From the NCBI GenBank assembly GCA_036365455.1, contig JAWQUS010000011.1, positions 6,282,001 through 6,346,000 of the forward strand: 64,000 nt of DNA, given 5' to 3'. A program made the position numbers and the translations under genes. The notes under the pieces were generated by a model. The model was not told the origin of the DNA and did not search any database. It saw only the letters and a list, made by a program, of their open reading frames with translations. The DNA comes from Macrosoma leucophasiata. Its lineage: Eukaryota > Arthropoda > Insecta > Lepidoptera > Hedylidae. Position 1 is the first letter of the stretch, and each line of letters starts with the position of its first letter. This document shows, in pieces, positions 45,680 to 54,984 of the stretch.

Positions 45680-48219
45680 CCAACGACAATTGTAGCCCCT
45701 TTTGGAGCATCAACAAGCTCATAAACTTCATTCTTCCTGAACGACTCCATTTCCTCATCCATTGCTTTCTTCCATTGCTCGCTTTCAGGACCATTCAAGG
45801 CTTCAGTCACTGTCAGTTCAGTATCCTCTGTAGCCAACAAGCCTGTCTGATTGTACCAATCTGGCTTACGTCTCTCCCTCTTTGGTCTGTCGGAGATCTG
45901 TTCTGGCGAATGACTTGGGCTGCCCAATGATGAACAATCAGGAACGTAGGTCTCATCAGCTTCATAGAATGTCAACTGTGATGATTCACTGTCAGAGTTT
46001 TCTTCGGTATCTAGTTCTGATCGTTCCAGACATTCTGCCCCCACTGAACGATCATCCCCTACTGAATCAGCCAAGCTTTCTTCTACATTCCATGTTGTTT
46101 CTGTAGTTGCATGCATTGCTTCTGACACTAGTGACTCCATCACCACTACATCTCGGCTTGTAGTAACCTGGTTGGTGACAGGATTGTATACTCGGTAGCC
46201 CTTTACATGTTCTGAATATCCAACAAGAATATGCTGCTGAGCTTTCTTGTCCCATTTGTTTCTCTTTTCTTTGGGAACATGCACCATGACTGGACTGCCA
46301 AAGATCCTTATATTGCTCAAATTGGGCTTCGTTCCTTGCCACATCTCAAATGGTGTCTTGTCATTGAGGCCTGATACTATAGATCGATTTTTTAAGTATA
46401 CGGCAGTTGATACTGCCTCTGCCCAAAACTTTTTACCTAAGTCAGCATCAAACAACAGGCATCTTGCCTTTTCAATAATTGTTCTATTGTTTCTCTCTGC
46501 CATACCATTTTGTTCTGGCGAGTAGGGGTTTGTTTTCTGATGTATGATGCCGCAAGATTTCAAAAAACCTTCCATTTCTTTTGAACAGAACTCTCCACCA
46601 TTATCTGTACGTAATATTTTAATCTGTACATTCTTTTGCTTCTCCACCATTGCTTTGAATTCTCTGAAGTATTTATAAACCTCATTTTTCTGTCTCATAA
46701 AGTAGACAAAAGACATGCGACTGTAGTCATCGACCAGAAGGAGGAAGTATTTAGATAAACCAATGGATTGGGTTTCCATTGGCCCACATACATCTGCATG
46801 CACAATTTCCAGCACTGCTGTTGCTCTCGTGCCTGTGGGGAACGGTAATCGGGGTTGTTTTCCTTGACAACAAACCGTACAATTAGATTTTGTCACTTTA
46901 AAAGAATCTTTATAGTCAACACCTTCCACAGAACCATTCTTCATTTTGGTCAAATCTTTTGTATTTATGTGGCCTAACCTCCTGTGCCATAATAAGGCAC
47001 TTTCTCTGGCAATCAAACATTTTGGTGCCGGTGTATTTCTTAAATCTAGTTTATACACACCATCAATGAGGTTAGCAACTGCCACTAATTCATTCTTTGC
47101 ATTGTGAATTAAACACTGACTATTTGAGAAAGAAACACTGTTGTTGTTTTTAATTATTTGGCTGACTGACAACAAATTTGTTGTAAGGCCTGGTACAAAC
47201 AGAACATCCTTTATCTTGATATCATAGCCTTGCTGTGTTGATATTTCAATACTGCCTTTGCACAATACATTAAGCTTCTCATTGTTAGCTATCATAATCT
47301 CGGTGCATGTCTCTGGACTTGAAACTTCTTGCAACCAACTTTGGACAGCCGTCATGTGAACACTGGCTCCTGAATCCACGTACCAATCGTCTTTACTATA
47401 TTTAGCACTCAAGAAAACAGCACTAAAAGCATTACTCGACTTATATTTGCTTGATTTTTCTAACATTGGACACTGATTACGATAATGACCCGGAGTTTTA
47501 CATTTGTAGCAGGTAATGTTTTTATTTTTACTTGTCATTTTGACGTTTGTGGTTGATTTACCGCTATTGCCGCTCTGATTGGTGTTGCCATATTTTGGTT
47601 TAAATTTTTCCCATTTTGACGCAAACGCCGATTCAGTATTCTGCGCATCTTTCAAGGTCAATAATTCTAACGGCTCCGAATCTAATAACTTTGTTTTAAT
47701 GACGTCAGCCGTAATCGCAATACCTGAGTGTTCTATGGCCATAATCATTGGTGTGAATTTATCTGGTAGTCCAGCAAGCATCAAAGATCCTATCCACTGA
47801 TCTGTTATTTCAAAGCCGGTTCCACTCAACCTTTGTGATGTCTCCACAATTTGAGTCACGTAGGCGGTCATATCTTCACAATTTTCTCGCCGTATTGAAA
47901 TCAAGTGACGTAGTAACGAAATCTTTCTCGAAAAACCTGAGTCATCAAAAAGAGATTTAAGTTTATCCCATAACTCTTTCGAAGTTTTCGTCGTCTTGAT
48001 ATGCACGTACAAAGCTGGGTCGATAGTTAGGCATAATTTGGCCCGAGCCTTCGCATCATCTTCGGGTTTTATTTCCTTTTCTGCTACCGGTCGTACACAA
48101 TGTAACATGCCATCCAATACCAGCACATTTTCAATTGCAAATGTCCACTCGTCAAAGTTCTCTCGACCTTTTAATTTAGGCACACTGGCTAAATAGTTCA
48201 TCGACATATCGCACAACAC
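45673..48219 (-). CDS. copia Gag, protease and integrase polyprotein
   Basis: 848 codons from ATG at 48,219. Gag: a LKGRENFDEWTFAIENVL start as in copia capsids and a CCHC zinc knuckle at residues 237-250 (CYKCKTPGHYRNQC). Protease: active-site DSGA at 282-285. Integrase: HHCC zinc site H412, H417, C447, C450; catalytic D476, D539 and E575 with 35 residues between the last two; then the GKQPRLPF and SPEQNGMAERNNRT landmarks. The tail contains the WKKAMDEEMES box that normally precedes reverse transcriptase, then the frame ends in a stop, where the RT frame takes over in another phase. Every catalytic residue is intact. A programmed shift is unlikely because copia elements normally use a single frame and no slippery heptamer is evident at the junction. 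A second near-upstream Met (MSMNYL) could be the true start. Confidence 0.93.
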   Translation of the reverse strand: MLCDMSMNYLASVPKLKGRENFDEWTFAIENVLVLDGMLHCVRPVAEKEIKPEDDAKARAKLCLTIDPALYVHIKTTKTSKELWDKLKSLFDDSGFSRKISLLRHLISIRRENCEDMTAYVTQIVETSQRLSGTGFEITDQWIGSLMLAGLPDKFTPMIMAIEHSGIAITADVIKTKLLDSEPLELLTLKDAQNTESAFASKWEKFKPKYGNTNQSGNSGKSTTNVKMTSKNKNITCYKCKTPGHYRNQCPMLEKSSKYKSSNAFSAVFLSAKYSKDDWYVDSGASVHMTAVQSWLQEVSSPETCTEIMIANNEKLNVLCKGSIEISTQQGYDIKIKDVLFVPGLTTNLLSVSQIIKNNNSVSFSNSQCLIHNAKNELVAVANLIDGVYKLDLRNTPAPKCLIARESALLWHRRLGHINTKDLTKMKNGSVEGVDYKDSFKVTKSNCTVCCQGKQPRLPFPTGTRATAVLEIVHADVCGPMETQSIGLSKYFLLLVDDYSRMSFVYFMRQKNEVYKYFREFKAMVEKQKNVQIKILRTDNGGEFCSKEMEGFLKSCGIIHQKTNPYSPEQNGMAERNNRTIIEKARCLLFDADLGKKFWAEAVSTAVYLKNRSIVSGLNDKTPFEMWQGTKPNLSNIRIFGSPVMVHVPKEKRNKWDKKAQQHILVGYSEHVKGYRVYNPVTNQVTTSRDVVVMESLVSEAMHATTETTWNVEESLADSVGDDRSVGAECLERSELDTEENSDSESSQLTFYEADETYVPDCSSLGSPSHSPEQISDRPKRERRKPDWYNQTGLLATEDTELTVTEALNGPESEQWKKAMDEEMESFRKNEVYELVDAPKGATIVVGC

Positions 48220-48271
48220 AATCGTGATCCAAAATTAATAACTTTATCACTTTATTTTATGAAGCGTTGAA

Positions 48272-48283
48272 TAGCCCATAACC
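48272..48283 (-). promoter_or_regulatory. Primer binding site of the copia element
   Basis: ggttatgggcta directly inside the 5' LTR. Drosophila copia uses the same ggttatgggc start and primes with a cleaved half of initiator Met tRNA; I infer the same mechanism here. Confidence 0.75.
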
Positions 48284-48394
48284 TCTAAAGTAAAACACGT
48301 TTGGTTATTCAGTGCAGACAGACTATATTTAGTTCACAGACTAGGTGTCGCTAGTAGTTACATTTTGATACAATGTTATTGTCTATTACCAACA
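48284..48394 (-). repeat. 5' LTR of the copia element
   Basis: 111 bp, identical to the 3' LTR. Confidence 0.93.
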
Positions 48395-48494
48395 AAAACA
48401 TAGGGCAGTAAGTAAACACATCTTATTGCCGTTAAGTTGTAACGATGATAACTTTATTTCGTAACATGATTATTGCCTTGACTTAAGGTTATCT

Positions 48495-48795
48495 ATGCAA
48501 ATAAATAAAATTGAAGTGTCTGTTTGTAATATAAAAATAACAGTTTTTTGCTCAATGCATATGTATGTATACACAAAACAACATTTTTTACAATTTTTGT
48601 CTGTCTGTCTGTTTGTTTCCGCTAATCTCGGGAACGACTGGACTGATTTTGACAGGACTTTCACTGGCAGATAGCTTATGTAATAACGAGTAACTTAGGC
48701 TACTTTTATACTAGCTGCGCCCACGCCTTCATCCGGGTAGATACTGAACAATCATAAATTCTCACGCGGACGAAGTTGCGGGCACAGCTAGTTGT
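48495..48795 (-). repeat. R7 element, minus copy
   Basis: Complement of 42,640-43,025: gaagtgtctgtttgtaatat at left, a shorter (CTGT)n tract, ggactttcactggcagatag, and at right a hairpin formed by ctagctgcgcccacgccttc and cgaagttgcgggcacagcta. Confidence 0.65.
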
Positions 48796-48903
48796 AAATA
48801 AATGAATATAGGACCTATGAAAATAATTTGTAAATAGGTGAAACGCATCGACAATATTTAATTGACGGAACATAAAATAAATCCAAACAAATTAAAAGCA
48901 ACA

Positions 48904-48909
48904 TTTATT
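48904..48909 (-). terminator. Poly(A) signal AATAAA of the Kunitz gene
   Basis: AATAAA on the minus strand, overlapping the stop codon (reads ttgtAATAAA). It is followed by a T-rich stretch (tgttgcttttaatttgt) suitable as a downstream element. If used, the mRNA has almost no 3' UTR. Confidence 0.55.
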
Positions 48910-49125
48910 ACAAAGGCCTGGCTAATTCGCAGTGTACCTTGCACGAAGACTTGCTGGTAAACCTATTTTCATTGCCACCACAGCCAGAGTAAAACATAGG
49001 CATACAAGCTCGTCTCACGACATCGTAGAACCACACCTTATACATGCGATCGCAGGGCCCTTTAGATGGTGCTTGGTAGCAATAATAGGGAACGTGTAAG
49101 GACGGGAATGGTCCTTCCTTTGCAC
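48908..49125 (-). CDS. Terminal exon of a Kunitz/BPTI-domain protein
   Basis: The exon starts after a splice acceptor (caatttcag at 49,126 onward) and encodes 71 residues and TAA, entering with two bases of a split codon. It holds one complete Kunitz domain (48,929-49,081) with spacing C-8-C-15-C-7-C-12-C-3-C, the exact BPTI pattern, and the landmarks GPC, FYD, FYSGCGGNENRF and KVHC. These domains are secreted, disulfide-bonded inhibitors, usually of trypsin-like serine proteases. Here the residue after the second cysteine (P1) is Asp rather than Lys/Arg, so ordinary trypsin inhibition is doubtful; another protease or a non-inhibitory role is possible. The signal peptide must lie in an upstream exon. 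Two weak phase-compatible candidates are an ATG at 52,498 (donor at 52,419) and an ATG near 51,430 (donor near 51,395); neither is secure. Neighbours are only repeats, with the copia element 0.5 kb downstream. Confidence 0.85.
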
Positions 49126-49349
49126 CTGAAATTGATTAAGAGTGATAAACGAGCCGCGTGTAGGATTCATTAATTGTAGAACGGTGCCAACTGTTTACGT
49201 CATTTATCGTGCTGCGGTACAATACGTTTCCAGTTATTGTTTTATTTCGTTTTCAGAAGAGAAGAACGTTAACCACATTTTTCCTTTCGATGTGAAATGG
49301 TCTTGGACGTGATGTTGCTGAGAATCTAATGCAGTTAGATTAATTTACT

Positions 49350-49428
49350 GACTCAGGACCGGGATATCTGGCGCTCAACACTCTCTGCCTACCCCGTTAG
49401 GGACCTGGCGTGAAGATACATACATACT
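49350..49428 (+). mobile_element. RTE-like LINE 3' end
   Basis: ggaccgggatatctggcgct then ctctctgcctaccccgttag, acctggcgtgaagatacata. It would lie in the intron upstream of the Kunitz exon. Confidence 0.7.
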
Positions 49429-49737
49429 AAGGAACGAAGAATCGAACACTGTATTAAAATACTTTATCACTTTCATAAAAAAACCCATCTAAAATATTAT
49501 TAGACACCCACCCCCACCATTCTTAACAAATTTTTCTTGGCCACTAAATCAGAGCCCAAGTTGTACATGGGTTTTAAAATCTGCCACGATTTTAAAGCGG
49601 ATCATAACATCATATGTTCCGCTCTACAATTTGAGAGGAAAGAGCCCATAAAGTTGAGTGATTCCCAATCTTATGGACTTATATTTCCGAGAAACATGAG
49701 TACAGAAATATCAAAGAAGTATTAATAATCGAAGACC
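49429..49737. other. No feature seen
   Basis: A 62-codon plus frame here has no motif; probable intronic DNA of the Kunitz gene. Confidence 0.25.
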
Positions 49738-49856
49738 CACCCGGTTAGTCCAGCGGTGTGAGATGACCGTTTGATTAGAAGGGTCGCGGGTTCGATCCCC
49801 GCACCGGGACAAATATTTGTATGGCCTACAGATATTTGTTTCGGGTCTGGGTGTTT
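49738..49856 (+). mobile_element. SINE-B, 3'-truncated
   Basis: cacccggttagtccagcggt, gtcgcgggttcgatccccgc, accgggacaaatatttgtat and tttcgggtctgggtgtt; the tail is missing. Confidence 0.8.
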
Positions 49857-51047
49857 AGTAATAAACGTGAATAAGTCCGTGTTACACTTAGGTTTAACCA
49901 ACGGCTACCGGCCACACCTAGTTTAAACCGAATAGAACTGAGTGTAGTCGTTCTTCGGATATTAGCCGCAACATATACACCATGTAACAGGAATAATGCA
50001 CACTATCTAAAACCTCGATTAGAAAATCGAGTTATAATCATAATACATGAACTGAAATCACATGTTTATGTATTTAATATTTTTAGTTAAGAAATAAGTT
50101 GTCCTCAATTCGTACGAACAGAATGCACAGATGCACAGTCTGCACACCCTATGCATACTTACCCTACCTCTACCTACGGTTACACATATAACACGAACCG
50201 AAAAAAGGTGATGTAGCGTAACTTGTGTACCCTTATTTAACACTCGCCAGTTATAAAATTAATTTTAATTTTCCAGTGTTTTCTCATTTTCGTTTGTATT
50301 GACTATTCACCAAATGGGTGACCATAATTTCTTTAATTGTAATTCAGTTTGGGACAAAATATTACCTATATCAAAAATGCCAGAAATCGATTCGGTTATC
50401 GATTCTGAACAAACTGGTTTCGGGTTGTACATTCAATCCTGTTACACGTTGTATACCTACACTAAAGCACAAATAATAACTCACGTCCATATCGAACATA
50501 ATCGTAACGCAGCGCTGTCGCTACACCGAGGAACAGTACCACACACACCAATAAGCCCATTGTCGAATCAGTGTCGTCTATGCATAATTGCAACCTGCAA
50601 TCAAACAGCGTTCCAATCACGTTATATTGGTGTAGCGGTTTTATTGCCTCCGTCTGTATGAATTTTAGATAACTCTCATTGCTCGGTTATTGGAATCGGT
50701 GATTGCTTCTAGGATTGGCGATTCTGCGAAGCCGATACTTTCGGAGAGATTTCACGATGCAGGTTAATATTTTTAATGCTCATCTATAGCAATTTTTAAA
50801 AATATAACGGTCTTTCGATTATAGAAAGCAATCTTGAGACTGGTGGTATTACTAAATTGCATTAAATTGTTATTAAGTAATTGTTATAAGTAAGAGAAAA
50901 ATATAGGTTTTTTTCTTTCTTCACTACTAGCTTACTTTCTCTCGTCTTAATTAGAAATGTCTTGGATATCGCCCATACTCCGCATTGTCACTATATATAG
51001 AAAATATATAGAAAAAAAAAAGGAAAGATAAAATCGAGGCTTGGATG
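49857..51047. other. No confident gene
   Basis: A 120-codon plus frame (50,299-50,661) has no recognisable domain. Small palindromes near 50,388 (atcgattcggttatcgat) are noted only. Confidence 0.25.
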
Positions 51048-51122
51048 TTGGCTTAGGTGGCTTAGTGGTAAAGCGGCTAAACTGGTTATCCTGAGGTCGC
51101 AGGTTCGATTCCTGACGAAGTC
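51048..51122 (+). mobile_element. tRNA-like SINE-C or tRNA pseudogene
   Basis: ggtggcttagtggtaaagc (A box), then tgaggtcgcaggttcgattc and cctgacgaagtc, then a T-rich tail. The acceptor ends do not pair in this copy, so a functional tRNA is unlikely. Confidence 0.5.
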
Positions 51123-51814
51123 TAGTTTTTCTTTACATTTTTTTAATTAATATATATTTGATATTAAATACACCTTGAGATCATTATAACAGAGTATTAA
51201 TAATGTACACGATAATCGAAGTCACTCTCAACATACCGAGACACATTAATTTTGAAAAAAAAAAAGGATTTGGGTAACACTCCGCAAAAACATTACCGTA
51301 ATACAGTAGCTTGTATGAAACAGTGTACTCGTTATCCAAAACGTGGCGAATCCTTGTTACACAGATAATATAAAGGTCTATTAAGGTCTATTAACGTTTA
51401 TTGCACAGAATGCTTAATGATGCCAGGATCATTAAATGTTTTAGGGAACATGTCAACTTGCGAAATGTAACTTTCAGTTTGTTACCTTGACAAAGTAACT
51501 AAGGCATGTATTACATATTGCTTAAACCAATATTTACTTACCTTGAAAATATTGATGAATTACAATAAAATCACAAAATAACCTTCGATACCTTATGGCA
51601 AAATTATTATTCATGTCCCAAAACATTTCTTTACGAAAATAAAGGCAGTGTAAATGTTATTCACGATTGAAGATTTTTTTCATTAATCCAAATCTACGGT
51701 ACAATAACAAGAAAAAAGTTTTTCCAAAAATGTAGGTATACTGCAAATGATAAACCTAAGTCCAAGCTAATGTGTGTTGAAAATCTGCGTTAAAGCGTAG
51801 ATAACCTTCTTAGA
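51123..51814. other. No feature seen
   Basis: AT-rich sequence; contains the weak Kunitz first-exon candidate near 51,395-51,430 on the minus strand. Confidence 0.25.
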
Positions 51815-52975
51815 CAAAAACTTTCAACAGACCCTTCTTAAGTCTGAAATCTTCACGAAAATCGGGCGAAACAACAGATTTGCAACTCTCGGTTGCGACG
51901 GAGTTCAAGGTCATCCTCACTTATTTACAATACCTGAAAGCATCGACTATGGAACCAAAGGAAAGCTGATTGGTCTGTGCCTGAAAGCTTTGCGTGACAC
52001 CATAGCAGGTGAATGTATAACTAAACACGTTTCCCAGATTCATGACTTAACGTATGTATGTATCTTCACGCCAGGTTCCTAACGGGGTAGGCAGAGAGTG
52101 TGGAGCGCCAGATATTCCGGTCCTGACACACCTCCCGTGCCTCATCTACCTTCATCATTCAGACTTTTGACCCCACCATCAAACAGAACTCGACCTATTT
52201 GATCATGGTAGGTCAGTCTTGACCTAATGGTTTATAATGATATGTACCTACGTATCTACCCATCACATATGGTCCACATTGACAGAGATAAATCCAACAG
52301 CGATTCCAAGAGATCTGAATAGTTCTGTACAGATTGTGTAGGAATTAAGACAATGTTATGTATAAAGGTAATGCTTAAAGAACATAATCCCAGTTTTATT
52401 TTACGTAATGATATGTTACCCGAATTCGTTATGTTGGAGTAAAGTTCAAAGGTTATTGATAGATTAGCAAATAACATCGAAAAATAAATGACAACCAATA
52501 ATGCCCAAGTTGCAGAAAGTTGTTTAATTAATCATGTTACAAACATTATTCCACAAAAGCAGCCTTGATTGGAGCAAATTATAATTCGGCAAAAAGCAAC
52601 TTAAATGTGAATTGGTGATAAAATTCTTATTTAAGAAATCTAATAGACCGTTTAAAAACTAAAATAGAAAATCTTTAAAAAGTATACAGGATAAATTGAG
52701 CGCTACTAGGTACTAAATCTCAGCGCTCAAGTGTGAGCTTTTTAGCTAAAAACATTTAACAGACCCTTCTTAAGTCTAAAATCCTCGCGAAAATCGGTCG
52801 AAACAACAGATTTGCGACTCCGGGTTGCGGCGGGGTTCAAGGTTAGCCTGACTTATTTACAATACCTAAAAGCTTCGTGAATTCTTGCTGAGCATGAATA
52901 AATAACGCGCCTCCCTCATAGACTCGCGTGACACCGTAACAGGTGAATGTATTAAGTATTCGAGATTCATGGCTA
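51815..52975. repeat. Diverged direct duplication, period about 930 bp (region F)
   Basis: Copies at about 51,815-52,045 and 52,745-52,975 share caacagacccttcttaagtc, gcgaaaatcggtcgaaac, aacagatttgc, gggttcaaggt, acttatttacaatacct, gcgtgacacc and caggtgaatgta. A LINE end lies between them. Confidence 0.78.
52052..52225 (-). mobile_element. RTE-like LINE 3' end
   Basis: Complement of the LINE end: gtatcttcacgccaggttcc, aacggggtaggcagagagtg, gcgccagatattccggtcct, cctcccgtgcctcatctacc, then the upstream coding block gaactcgacctatttgatca. Confidence 0.7.
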
Positions 52976-53989
52976 TATGGTTCGTAACAATACCAACGTA
53001 TGATTCGAACAGAATTGACATAGATAACTCCACAAATCCAGTGGCAATTCTTAACGCAATATACTTATTTATACTGGGTGATTTTCGAAACACGTTCTTA
53101 ATTTGAATGGGGCCTTTTACTCATCACCATGAACAACTTTTGTGGTGGGACCAACCCTGAAATCCCAAAAAAGAAGCAGCAGTTCCTCATTTATTGCAAA
53201 ATTTTGATCGACGGTGGGTTTTGGCGTTCGTTGTTGATATATTAGTCGATTCGTCGATTTACAGAGAAAGCTCCGGTAGAATCCACCTATCTCTAGACAA
53301 TGTTTACCTACCTATATCATGAAATAATAATATGCGGCGTCTTAATAGGATCATCAGATATGCATTGCAATATTCATCTGCCATAAACATTGATGAGATG
53401 TTCCAGTAACTGCAGAGATTGTATTACGAATGCATGCTGGGTCCTAGTTGCAATAGAATAACCGTGATCAATTTCTGGATGGTTTGCAGATTAGTCTGGG
53501 CATTTATTTACAGGCCAATTCTGAAGTAGCGAAAACTGCCTGCTGGCTGACTGCTCCATACAAAATGTTCCGTCACCGTGCGGTAAAATGAATGGAGTAG
53601 GTGATTTTTTAGCGATTTCAGTAATGGCCCCATCGTGAAAGTTCGTAATGACCGTAATAACTTTAACGTAATATTTTTTTTTGTTAGGTCCACTTAAGAT
53701 ATTCAAAGACTGACATGTATTTTGTAATACTGTAAGAAAGTAAATTAAACGCGGTCGAGATGAGATCATTGCGCAATAAGTAGGTATATGCAATGTATCG
53801 CTCACGGATCGCGTTCGTAATGAAGATGTAACAAAGAGGCTTGATGTGAATGGGAGTACCTATAGGTGTTTTAAAAAAGGCATGCTCCTCGGGCATGTAG
53901 AAATAATGTCAATCAAATGAGCGAATGACTACACAGGTAGGTATACAACGCGAATGTCAATAGTTGCAGACGCCTAGGAAGACCAGGAA
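52976..53989. other. No confident gene
   Basis: A 104-codon minus frame at 53,491-53,805 and a 70-codon frame beside it have no recognisable motif. Otherwise AT-rich. Confidence 0.25.
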
Positions 53990-54147
53990 CTTGATCAAAT
54001 ATGTCGAGTACTATCTGACGATGGCGTTAAGAATCTTAGGAATTGTCGTTCATGTATGAAGAGAATGATGAATGTAGAAGAAGCACGGTAGGTGTGCAAT
54101 ATCCGGGATATCGCTCCACACTCTCTGCCTTCCTCGTTACATACATA
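53990..54147 (+). mobile_element. RTE-like LINE 3' end, damaged
   Basis: atctgacgatggcgttaaga, tcttaggaattgtcgttcat, gtatgaagagaatgatgaat, tccacactctctgccttcct and a cgttacatacata end. Confidence 0.6.
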
Positions 54148-54171
54148 CCTAGAAGAATAACAAGCCTTCAC

Positions 54172-54436
54172 CGCCTCAATTGTCTAGTGGTAGCAGCCCA
54201 CTACTGCTAAGCTGAGGCCTTGAGTTCGATTGCCGGTTCGAGAACTATCAGAGATAAAGGTGTATTATTCCTTTATCTCCGGTGGCATTTTCCATTTTCT
54301 GAAAGTTTTTCTGGACCACTCTCGTAGTTTCGTAATTGGGAGCTGTCTATAGACTCGAAAACACGGGACAAAACGTAACCGGCAAATCGTGAATGACACT
54401 GCCTATCCCTTCGGGGCATACTGGCTTGAAGTAAAG
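54172..54436 (+). mobile_element. SINE-A, old diverged copy
   Basis: cgcctcaattgtctagtggt head, ttgagttcgattgccgg (B box), ccggtggcattttcc body and cctatcccttcggggcatac tail with many substitutions, the oldest SINE-A copy here. Confidence 0.7.
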
Positions 54437-54984
54437 TAAAAAATGCTTATATTTATGGATCCACTGAAAAATTCAATATTTCTACCTCATAAGCAGTACA
54501 GTACCTACTGCAGCCGTACTGTTAACATTAACGACCAGTCCCAGTATCAAAAGAAAGCTATTCTAAGCAAAAACTCTTCTTTATTATTTCAATTTTACAA
54601 TAGCAAATATAATAACCTAATAATAGCCTAAGCTACAAACACAATAGAAGGTATAAAATAAACCAAACAAAGCCAGTATAATGGGAATGTCTCTGTTTCA
54701 TTAGTTGAAATAAACGAAGTACAGTGTTAAGGCCCTGTAAGCTTTCTACACACAATGAAAAATACAGCAAGTAGGTACTAGACGTGAACATGCTTTATTT
54801 TTTTATTGTTTCAGTCCGGTGGCGACCACTTGCTCCAGTACCAACTAAGTGTAATTAATTTCTACACTCCGTGACTATGGGCTGTCACTTCTAAACCTAG
54901 GTATACGCTGAGATTGTATGTATGCTTATATGCCACTTTCCTCACATAAAAAAAATCTTTGAAAGCAAAACTTTCCAGCCACGG
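54437..54984. other. No feature seen
   Basis: AT-rich sequence without recognised feature. Confidence 0.3.

Larger units (their letters stand above)
44159..48394 (-). mobile_element. Complete Ty1/copia LTR retrotransposon
   Basis: 4,236 bp on the minus strand with identical 111-bp LTRs and a 5-bp target duplication AAAAC (44,154-44,158 and 48,395-48,399). After the 5' LTR the minus strand reads ggttatgggc, the same start as the Drosophila copia primer site, which is complementary to an internal part of initiator Met tRNA. A g-rich polypurine tract (aagtggggg) precedes the 3' LTR. The coding region has gag, protease, integrase, reverse transcriptase and RNase H in copia order, so the family assignment is firm. 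One frame break at about 45,675 separates the first three domains from the last two. Confidence 0.95.

Noticed and set aside
45882..47800. Plus-strand frames of 60-92 codons across the copia region
   Set aside because: Antisense shadows of the retrotransposon polyprotein.
50299..50661. 120-codon plus-strand frame
   Set aside because: No domain or signal peptide; lies in probable intronic DNA antisense to the Kunitz gene.
51048..51122. Functional tRNA gene
   Set aside because: A and B boxes are present, but acceptor arms do not pair and a T-rich SINE-like tail follows.
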